From positions 1-15,780 of the forward strand of contig CALCKS010000273.1 in the NCBI GenBank assembly GCA_937965895.1: a stretch of 15,780 nt of DNA. Reading direction: 5' to 3'. Below, in pieces: positions 7,676 to 13,062 of this stretch. The position numbers and the translations under genes are program-made. Source of the DNA: an uncultured Campylobacter sp. GTDB lineage: Bacteria > Campylobacterota > Campylobacteria > Campylobacterales > Campylobacteraceae. Under the pieces are notes generated by a model that ran no database searches, had not been told where the DNA came from, and worked only from the letters and a program-made list of their open reading frames with translations. The first letter of the stretch is position 1, and every line of letters begins with the position of its first letter.

Positions 7676-9076
7676 TTACGCCTTTTGCTTTAAATTTTCG
7701 ACCAAATTTAAAAATGTTTCTTGAAGCCGCGCCAGTAAATTTTCATCCTTGGTCTCAAATCTCGTGACGATAACCGGCGTCGTATTTGAGGCTCGTACTA
7801 GCGCCCAGCTGCCGTCCTCAAATCTTACTCTAACTCCGTCTATGTCGATGATTTCGGCTATTTTACCTAGGCCTGCTAGCAAATTTTGCGCGTCGCCATT
7901 TTTGTAAATTTCAACCAAAAACTCTTTTAGCTTTGCAACCAGCTTAAATTTTTGCGCGTCGGTCGTTTTTATTTTTATCTCGTCGGTACTAAAGACTTTC
8001 GGCAGTTTATCTAGCTCACCGTCTAGATTAAAACCTTTAGCCACAAGCTCTAGCGCGCGAAACATCGCATACGTCGCATCGTCAAAGCCGAAATACCGCT
8101 CCTTAAAGAAAATATGCCCGCTCACCTCGGCCGCCATGTCGATATTTAGCTCTTTCATCGCCTTTTTGATGTTGCTGTGGCCGGTCTTGCCCATGAAGCT
8201 TTTGCCGCCGTGCGCGTCGATCTCGTCGTACATATTTTGCGAGCATTTGACCTCGCCCAGCACGCGCGGATTTTTCATCGCGAGGCTATATAGATATGCT
8301 AGCTCATCGCCTTTTATGTTGCGTTTTTTGGTCAGAACCGCGATACGGTCGCCGTCGCCGTCAAAGCCAAATCCTATGTCAAATTCGCCTTCTAGCGCAG
8401 ATTTTAGATCGGTTAAGTTTTTCTCCTCGCTTGGATCTGGGTGATGGTTTGGGAAGTTGCCGTCTGGCTCGGGGTATAAAATTTGAGCGTCTAAATTTAA
8501 CGCCTCGCAAATTTCGGGCAGTACCGCTCCGACCGCGCCGTTTGCGCAGTCGATGACGATTTTAAGCGGTAAGGCTTTTAGATGTGCAAACTGCCCTATA
8601 AGAAAATTTTTATAAGGCGTCGCGATGTCGAATTTCTCGGCTCTCAAATCATCGGGGATTTGCGTTTTTGCCGCGATGTCCGCTAGTACGGCGGTTTTTA
8701 ACTTTTGCAAATCCTCACCAAAATAGCTATCTTTAAAAATCGTGATTTTAAAGCCGTTGTACTCTTTTGGATTGTGAGAACCGGTTATCATTATGTTTGC
8801 GTCAAATTTGTCTGAAAACACGCTAAAATAGCCAACCGGAGTCGGTAACAAGCCGATATCATAGACTTTGATCCCAGCCAAATTTAGCCCGCTAACTAAC
8901 CAACCAAAAATCTCGCCCGCGCTTAGCCTGGCATCATACCCCACGCTAACGTTTTTTGCGCCTCGGCGTAGCATTTCTCGGCCTAAATTTAACCCGATCG
9001 CTTTAACGCTCGTTTCGTTTAGATCGCGCTCGTAAACGCCGCGTATATCGTACTCTCTAAAAATTTCATCTATCAA
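7676..9076 (-). CDS. manB: Phosphomannomutase / phosphoglucomutase, TTG start
   Basis: Alpha-D-phosphohexomutase converting mannose-6-phosphate to mannose-1-phosphate (and often the glucose equivalents), feeding ManC. All four active-site loops are present: phosphoserine loop TGSHNPKEYNGFK with Ser100, metal loop DGDGDR near 239-244, sugar loop EVSGH near residue 316, and phosphate loop RASNTTP near residue 427. The 466 residues fit the AlgC-like class. The first codon is TTG at 9076, preceded by AAAAAGGT; the frame has a stop just upstream and no ATG that would keep the EIFREYDIRG start, so TTG is the only reasonable start. It heads the operon manB-manC-GT4-PGT. In C. jejuni, as I recall, a phospho-sugar mutase also neighbours fliL, supporting vertical inheritance. 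Confidence 0.95.
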   Translation of the reverse strand: MIDEIFREYDIRGVYERDLNETSVKAIGLNLGREMLRRGAKNVSVGYDARLSAGEIFGWLVSGLNLAGIKVYDIGLLPTPVGYFSVFSDKFDANIMITGSHNPKEYNGFKITIFKDSYFGEDLQKLKTAVLADIAAKTQIPDDLRAEKFDIATPYKNFLIGQFAHLKALPLKIVIDCANGAVGAVLPEICEALNLDAQILYPEPDGNFPNHHPDPSEEKNLTDLKSALEGEFDIGFGFDGDGDRIAVLTKKRNIKGDELAYLYSLAMKNPRVLGEVKCSQNMYDEIDAHGGKSFMGKTGHSNIKKAMKELNIDMAAEVSGHIFFKERYFGFDDATYAMFRALELVAKGFNLDGELDKLPKVFSTDEIKIKTTDAQKFKLVAKLKEFLVEIYKNGDAQNLLAGLGKIAEIIDIDGVRVRFEDGSWALVRASNTTPVIVTRFETKDENLLARLQETFLNLVENLKQKA

Positions 9077-9117
9077 AATTTTACCTTTTTAAATTTATTT
9101 TATTTTAAGACGCTCGT

Positions 9118-9123
9118 ATTTTA
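9118..9123 (-). promoter_or_regulatory. Candidate -10 of the manB operon
   Basis: On the minus strand TGCTAAAAT lies about 42 bases upstream of the manB TTG, in the short gap after ybaK. TAAAAT with an upstream TG resembles an extended -10. If used, the glycan operon is transcribed independently of ybaK. Confidence 0.4.
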
Positions 9124-9144
9124 GCATTTTTGGGTTAAATTTTA

Positions 9145-9618
9145 CTAAACGGCGACGTCTCCAAGCTTTGCGTTGACAGCTTCTATCAAGCTTTGAGGCG
9201 CGATTTTTATCTGTTTTCCGCGCACACCGGCGCTTACGTAGACGTAGTCTTGCTTTAAAATCCTCTCGTCAAAAAACGTCTCAAACGCCTTTTTCATCGC
9301 TATGGGCGAGCAGCCGCCCCTGATATAGCCCGTCACTTTTTCAAGCTCTCTTAAATTTAAAAGTTCGCATTTTTTATGTCCGCTTAGTCTAGCTAGAGCC
9401 TTTAAATTTAAGCTCAAATCGCCCTGTATGCACGCTACGACGTAGCCTTTTGGTTCGCATTCGCAGACGATGGTTTTGTAGATTTTTTCTATTTGCTCGC
9501 CGCAAACGGCGGCCACGTGAACGGCGCTCAGATCACTTTCGTCCACTTCGTATTCGACTAGCTCGTAGGGTATATGTTTGCTGTCTAGAAACCTCGCGGC
9601 ATTTGTTTTATGTACCAT
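9145..9618 (-). CDS. ybaK: YbaK/EbsC-type aminoacyl-tRNA deacylase (Cys-tRNA(Pro) deacylase-like)
   Basis: Cytoplasmic trans-editing enzyme that clears mischarged tRNA, in the characterised family members Cys-tRNA(Pro). Counted from the ATG at 9618 the protein has 157 residues and covers the whole YbaK domain: the conserved lysine of IYKTIV (Lys48), the LSLNLKALARLSGHKKCEL strand-helix region, and TGYIRGGCSPIAMKK (96-110), ending with YVSAGVRGKQIKI. A TTG six codons upstream (9636) is also in frame, but it has no ribosome binding site, overlaps the promoter, and the family's start aligns with MVHKTNAARFL; GAGAAAAC precedes the ATG. It sits between manB and the divergent fliL. The exact tRNA substrate is inferred from family. 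Confidence 0.88.
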   Translation of the reverse strand: MVHKTNAARFLDSKHIPYELVEYEVDESDLSAVHVAAVCGEQIEKIYKTIVCECEPKGYVVACIQGDLSLNLKALARLSGHKKCELLNLRELEKVTGYIRGGCSPIAMKKAFETFFDERILKQDYVYVSAGVRGKQIKIAPQSLIEAVNAKLGDVAV

Positions 9619-9646
9619 TGTTTTCTCATTTTTCAAAAATTTAAGA

Positions 9647-9656
9647 TATAATTATA
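9647..9656. promoter_or_regulatory. Palindromic, bidirectional -10 element between ybaK and fliL
   Basis: TATAATTATA is a perfect 10-bp palindrome that gives TATAAT on the plus strand (9647-9652, 27 bases before the fliL ATG) and TATAAT on the minus strand (9651-9656, 33 bases before the ybaK ATG). Each reading is a full -10 consensus, at suitable distance from its gene, so the two divergent promoters appear to share one symmetric element. No sigma28 or sigma54 site was seen for fliL. Confidence 0.6.
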
Positions 9657-9678
9657 GCTAAAATTTTAAGGAGAATGA

Positions 9679-10212
9679 ATGGCTGAAGACATTTTGGAAA
9701 ATCAAAGCAAAAAGGGAAACGGGCTGGTTCTCGTCATCATCATCGTTATTTTGTTGCTTCTTTTGGTAGTCGGCGGATTGCTAGCGTTTTTACTAATGGG
9801 AAATAGCGAAGATACCGCGCAAGCGCAAGCAGTGCAGGCGCAAACCGAGCAGGTTCAAGCTTCAACGCCTAAAAATACCGCAGGCAAGCGCTCAAACGAC
9901 TATATAAATATGGGGCCCGTTTATCCGCTAGATCAGTTTATCGTAAATTTGCTTAGCGAAAGCGGCTCGAGATACCTAAAAACGAAAGTTGATCTAGAGC
10001 TTAGCGCCGATACGTTAACACCTGAAATCGATAAGAAAAAGCCGCTAATAAGAGATATCGTCGTTTCTACGCTCTCATCTAAAACGTACGAAGAGGTAAG
10101 CACCCAAAAGGGTAAAAACCGCCTAAAAGACGAGATAGTCGACCGCCTAAACGAAGTTTTGGCCGACGGTCATATAAAAAATATCTACTTTACCGACTTT
10201 GTGGTGCAATGA
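9679..10212 (+). CDS. fliL: Flagellar basal body-associated protein FliL
   Basis: Single-pass inner-membrane protein that associates with the stator and supports flagellar motor torque. It has a short cytoplasmic N-terminus with SKKG, one very hydrophobic segment (15-40), a Gln/Ala/Thr-rich periplasmic linker (about 46-66), and the conserved C-terminal FliL domain: YPLDQFIVNLLSE (about 82-94), RYLKTKVDLEL, and the end NEVLADGHIKNIYFTDFVVQ. At 177 residues it is normal. The start has a strong AAGGAG ribosome binding site and a TATAAT upstream. Its stop overlaps the acpS start (ATGA), an arrangement also found, as I recall, in C. jejuni, where fliL is followed by acpS. Confidence 0.95.
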   Translation: MAEDILENQSKKGNGLVLVIIIVILLLLLVVGGLLAFLLMGNSEDTAQAQAVQAQTEQVQASTPKNTAGKRSNDYINMGPVYPLDQFIVNLLSESGSRYLKTKVDLELSADTLTPEIDKKKPLIRDIVVSTLSSKTYEEVSTQKGKNRLKDEIVDRLNEVLADGHIKNIYFTDFVVQ

Positions 10213-10562
10213 TCGGCATAGATATCGTAGCGATCTCGCGTATCTCAAGGCTTAAAGAGCGGCGAGGCGAGGATTTTTTGAGATATTTTTTAAACGATGA
10301 AGAGATAAGTATCGCAAAAACGGACGCTACGATAGCTGGATTTTTCGCAGCTAAAGAGGCTATCAGTAAGGCTCTTGGCTGCGGGATCTCGGCTGAGTTT
10401 TCCTTCTTTGACGCTCAAATTTATAAAGACGAGAAAAACGCCCCAAAAGTAAAGCTCTCAGAAAAAATCATCAAAAACTTTAACCTAAAAGACGCACAAA
10501 TTACCATCAGTCACGACGGAGGCTTTGCTATCGCCGCGGCGATACTGCAAAAAGCGGATTAA
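10209..10562 (+). CDS. acpS: Holo-[acyl-carrier-protein] synthase
   Basis: Transfers 4'-phosphopantetheine from CoA to the serine of acyl carrier protein, activating it for fatty-acid synthesis in the cytoplasm. The start MIGIDIV holds the metal-binding Asp5 and FFAAKEAISKALG holds Glu50, the two key residues of the AcpS family. The 117 residues are close to the usual 115-130. The N-terminus is compact (no extra residues before IGIDIV), and the gene is translationally coupled to fliL through a four-base overlap. No obvious intrinsic terminator follows, and the next 150 bases are free of plus-strand genes. Confidence 0.95.
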   Translation: MIGIDIVAISRISRLKERRGEDFLRYFLNDEEISIAKTDATIAGFFAAKEAISKALGCGISAEFSFFDAQIYKDEKNAPKVKLSEKIIKNFNLKDAQITISHDGGFAIAAAILQKAD

Positions 10563-10586
10563 GCTTTTAAATTTGACTCTGATTTA

Positions 10587-10676
10587 CTAAATTTTAACAA
10601 CCATCGTCGACTCTGTCTTTTTATCCAGCAAACGAAAGCCAAATTTGAGTGTTTTTAGTTCGTGCCGATTTAGCAT
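10587..10676 (-). CDS. Possible 29-residue small ORF
   Basis: A minus-strand frame from ATG at 10676 to TAG encodes 29 residues, beginning MLNRHELK, with GFRLLDKK in the middle and ending STMVVKI. GAGG lies six bases upstream of the ATG. The composition is protein-like but the ORF is very short, unrecognised, and sits 36 bases past the stop of a decayed gene. It could equally be chance or part of the decayed region. Confidence 0.22.
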   Translation of the reverse strand: MLNRHELKTLKFGFRLLDKKTESTMVVKI

Positions 10677-10712
10677 AGCAATCCTCAAATTTGATCCTAT
10701 AAGGCCGCAAAT

Positions 10713-11063
10713 TTAATCGCACTGCAGCACTAGCCAGCTTTTATCAAACTTCTTCTCGCGTAGATCGCTTTTTCTGATCCACAGATAAATTTTACCGTAA
10801 TCGCACCACATCATCTCGTTTTCGTCGTTACTTCCGATTTGTAGTGGTAGCGTCCACTCGCCGATATTTTGCCGCAATTTTTCAAACTCCGGCCCGCTAT
10901 AATCCTCATCGTCGCCGCAATAAAAGCTGTTTGTCACAAGCTCGCACTCTAGCTCCATACCGCCTTGGATATTGTCCGAATGTCTTAAAATTTTATTTTC
11001 ACTGCGCTGCTCGCAAAAATCATCCGCCATCTGCCAACAAGTATCTACTTCATCATCGCTCAT
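10713..11063 (-). pseudogene. C-terminal remnant of a DUF1963 (YwqG-like) protein
   Basis: The 116 residues resemble only the last part of DUF1963/YwqG proteins, which are usually about 250-280 residues: SDDEVD near the start, HSDNIQGGMELECELV (about 34-49), FYCGD, EWTLPLQIGS, then MMWCDYGKIYLWIRKSDL and the ending SWLVLQCD. The in-frame codon directly before the apparent ATG is TAG, preceded by an uninterrupted VVDLVGDT, and no ribosome binding site is present, so the N-terminal half is missing and this start is probably not native. The upstream region is AT-rich non-coding DNA. Function of intact relatives is unknown. It may still be expressed as a short domain, but a dead remnant is more likely. 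Confidence 0.6.
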
Positions 11064-11242
11064 CTAGGTGTCGCCGACCAAATCTACAACACTGGTTAGT
11101 TACAAAATTTAAATTTTAAAATTGAATACCGATTAGCATAAGTTATCATATTTTCAAATCACTTTTTTATCTTAATCGTTAAAAAATAGTTGTTATATAT
11201 CTATTTCTAATATTTTTACTTGTAATTAACTTTACTTTTAGA
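11064..11242. other. AT-rich gap between two decayed genes
   Basis: About 180 bases markedly more AT-rich than neighbouring coding DNA, with no open frame of note. It contains AAATTTAAATTTTAAAATT at about 11105-11123 and phased T/A runs leading to the pilin promoter, as is typical upstream of Campylobacter sigma70 sites. Confidence 0.4.
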
Positions 11243-11279
11243 TATAATCCCGAAAATTTTAGACTAAAAAAGGAGAAAC
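11243..11279 (+). promoter_or_regulatory. Intact-looking promoter and ribosome binding site of the pilin pseudogene
   Basis: TATAAT at 11243-11248 within GATATAAT, with periodic T-runs upstream, then AAAAAAGGAGAAAC immediately before an ATG at 11280. Both signals are near consensus although the gene behind them is broken. Confidence 0.6.
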
Positions 11280-11984
11280 ATGAAACAAAACGGCTTTTTG
11301 AGAAAGATTAGAATGAATTGCGCAAGATCGGAGACAATGAATTTTACTCGTGCATTTACGATGATTTAGCTAATATTCGTCATCGTCATAATAGGTATCA
11401 TAGTCGCCGTAGCCATACCTAGACTGCAAGCCAGCAGGGACGATGCGTGGGCGGTCGCGATGGCTACGCAGATCAAATCCACTATAAACGACGTAATAAA
11501 TCACGTAAACGCTACAGGTAATACTAACATTAAATTTAAAAACCCATCCTGCCATTTCTAATTTCTACGGCCCCGTAGATATGACGTCAAGTATCGGTAT
11601 AAAAATCGTAGAGGATACGTATCAGATGTTTCCGAGAGGTTGGCTTACAAATTCAAGTAGTGTTCTGGCTTCGTGGGCGGATGGCGGTGCAGTACCTATA
11701 CATTCAAAAAAGCAAGCATGGGTAGCGGCAACCTGTGCGTATACATAGCCGCCTCTAATATAGACGACATTCCTTTTACGTCCGAGCATCCGGCAAGACC
11801 TGGTATCTCCGTAGCAACGGGAAACGTAGGACATATAGGCGGCATGATGAATGACGGAGAGGACAGAAGGTGCGATATTTTAAGAGGTCTTTTAAAAAAA
11901 GCGTTTCCGACAGAAGTGACTCCTCCCGGCTACCACACGGTTAACTTCGTAGACGTACCCGCATTTCCAAAAGCAAAATTATAG
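11280..11984 (+). pseudogene. Type IV pilin-like / pseudopilin pseudogene (amber at Glu5, two frameshifts)
   Basis: Reading from ATG 11280 (or the internal ATG at 11337, which gives leader MNFTRA) the frame holds the class III signal RAFTMI, then TAG (11367-11369) exactly where pilins have Glu5, then the hydrophobic helix LIFVIVIIGIIVAVAIPRL and a pilin helix RDDAWAVAMATQIKS. This frame ends at TAA 11559. Sense continues in the +1 frame (ISNFYGPVDMTSS... to ASWADGG, about 11545-11695), then returns to the original frame (STYTFKKAS, GSGNLCVYIAAS) to the stop at 11982-11984. An intact ancestor would have about 215 residues (from ATG 11337) and be a membrane-anchored pilin or secretion pseudopilin. 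Three lesions make sequencing error unlikely. The partner assembly genes are not in the window. Confidence 0.85.
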
Positions 11985-12090
11985 AATTGTGCGGCGGCTC
12001 GGGGCGCAGACGCATTAAATTTAGCCCCGCGGCTCGCTTTCGTGCAAGCAAAACATAAATCCAATAACGCCTCGTCAAAATAAAGCGATT

Positions 12091-12702
12091 TCACTTCTGC
12101 AATGTCGGCAGATGCCAGCCTAGATAATACGCCGCAAGCCTAAAAACGACGCCAAACGCAAAAAGCCCCATCACCCAAAATACGCTCGTAAATCCCGCGT
12201 AATTCATCGCAAAATAAATCAGCCCCACGACAATGCTAACCGTCGCGTAAAGCCCGGTTTTAAGACACCACGGCACTTCATTAAACAGCATGTCGCGTAT
12301 CATGCCTCCGCCCACGCCGTTGCAAAGTGCGAGTAGCACGACGCCAAAGACGTTATAACCAAACTGTAGCGCCACGATCGCCCCGACGATAGAAAAGCTC
12401 ACCAGATCCACGGCATCGGTGGTGACGAAAAGAAATTTTTTCTCGATATCGCTTCGCTTGTGCAGGCGCAAAAACGCCGAGAGAAAGAGCATCACCATCA
12501 CGATGATGCACGGAGCATAGTGCGTAAACGAATACGGCGGGCGCGAGACGATAGCGTCGCGCATAAACCCGCCTCCAAGCGCGGTTAGAAGCGCGGCGAT
12601 AAAAATACCCAGCCAGTCGCAGTCGCGCTTAACCGCGAAGATAAATCCGCTCGTGGCTGCCGAGGCGATGCCGATGTATTCGGCGACGAGGAGTGCAGTC
12701 AT
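12091..12702 (-). CDS. TRIC cation channel / UPF0126 family membrane protein
   Basis: Small integral membrane protein of 203 residues with seven predicted hydrophobic segments arranged as two similar halves, the pattern of the prokaryotic TRIC (YicG/YadS, formerly UPF0126) family, whose studied members are trimeric monovalent-cation channels. Each half carries the glycine-rich motif: ALGGGFMRD (42-49 region) and GVGGGMIRD (129-137). Length is typical. ATG at 12702 has AAGG about seven bases upstream. The gene is transcribed alone, convergent with the pilin pseudogene, with 360 non-coding bases separating it from acnB. Transported ion and physiological role are not evident from the sequence; one historical annotation for relatives is glycine transport, which nothing here tests. 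Confidence 0.88.
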   Translation of the reverse strand: MTALLVAEYIGIASAATSGFIFAVKRDCDWLGIFIAALLTALGGGFMRDAIVSRPPYSFTHYAPCIIVMVMLFLSAFLRLHKRSDIEKKFLFVTTDAVDLVSFSIVGAIVALQFGYNVFGVVLLALCNGVGGGMIRDMLFNEVPWCLKTGLYATVSIVVGLIYFAMNYAGFTSVFWVMGLFAFGVVFRLAAYYLGWHLPTLQK

Positions 12703-12727
12703 TTTTAACCTTAAGTTTTTAAACGAG

Positions 12728-12735
12728 ATTTTACA
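12728..12735 (-). promoter_or_regulatory. Candidate extended -10 of the TRIC gene
   Basis: On the minus strand TGTAAAAT lies about 26-33 bases before the ATG at 12702, followed by a short AT-rich leader with AAGG. Fits an extended -10 (TG then TAAAAT). Confidence 0.45.
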
Positions 12736-13019
12736 TTTTTAAAATAAAAAAGTAGTTGAATTTAAATGAAATTTAGCGCGCAAAAGAGAGGGCAAAATAT
12801 GCGAAAAAAGAGTAAAATTTAAGTGCATTTTACGAGATAGGCAAGTACGAATTTAGCGCTTCTACCCTGTCTAGAGACTTACGTATTTATTTAGAGTGAA
12901 GCAAAATTTGGCCATACCGACGAACTCGGCATGGTCGCCGTGAGTAAAATCATCTTCGCAAAGAGAACTTAGGCGCGTAAACATCAAAATATGACACATC
13001 CGTCGCTAAACTATCTATA
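12736..13019. other. Non-coding stretch with two short overlapping minus-strand frames
   Basis: No convincing gene. Two minus-strand frames look protein-like and overlap: 13036-12950 (28 residues, beginning MDGYAAIDS, with VSYFDVYAP) and 12984-12871 (37 residues, beginning MFTRLSSLCEDDF, with HGDHAEFVGMAKF). Neither has a ribosome binding site. Joined by a one-base shift near 12965-12975 they would form one frame of about 55 residues, so this may be the remnant of a small gene. The rest (12736-12870) is AT-rich with several AAATTT words. Confidence 0.3.
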
Positions 13020-13050
13020 GCGGCGTATCCGTCCATAAAAAATACGCCGC
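13020..13050 (-). terminator. GC-rich hairpin downstream of acnB
   Basis: Perfect 9-bp inverted repeat GCGGCGTAT / ATACGCCGC (13020-13028 and 13042-13050) with a 13-base loop, 12 bases past the acnB stop on the minus strand. No T-tract follows the stem in the acnB direction, so it is at best an imperfect intrinsic terminator or an mRNA 3'-end stabiliser. Confidence 0.4.
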
Positions 13051-13062
13051 CGCGCCGAAAAA

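Noticed and set aside
9619..9636. TTG start for ybaK at 9636
   Set aside because: No ribosome binding site and it adds six non-conserved residues; ATG 9618 fits the family start.
11673..11984. A separate 103-residue gene starting at GTG 11673
   Set aside because: No ribosome binding site, and its sequence continues naturally from the upstream pilin frames, so it is the 3' part of the pilin pseudogene.
11990..12047. Hairpin CGGGGC / GCCCCG and repeated GCGGCTCG as a terminator or att site
   Set aside because: Stem is only six pairs with an 18-base loop, there is no T-tract, and no mobile-element gene is nearby.
10563..12090. Remains of a genomic island or prophage
   Set aside because: No integrase, transposase, tRNA gene or flanking repeats were seen; two decayed genes alone do not show transfer.
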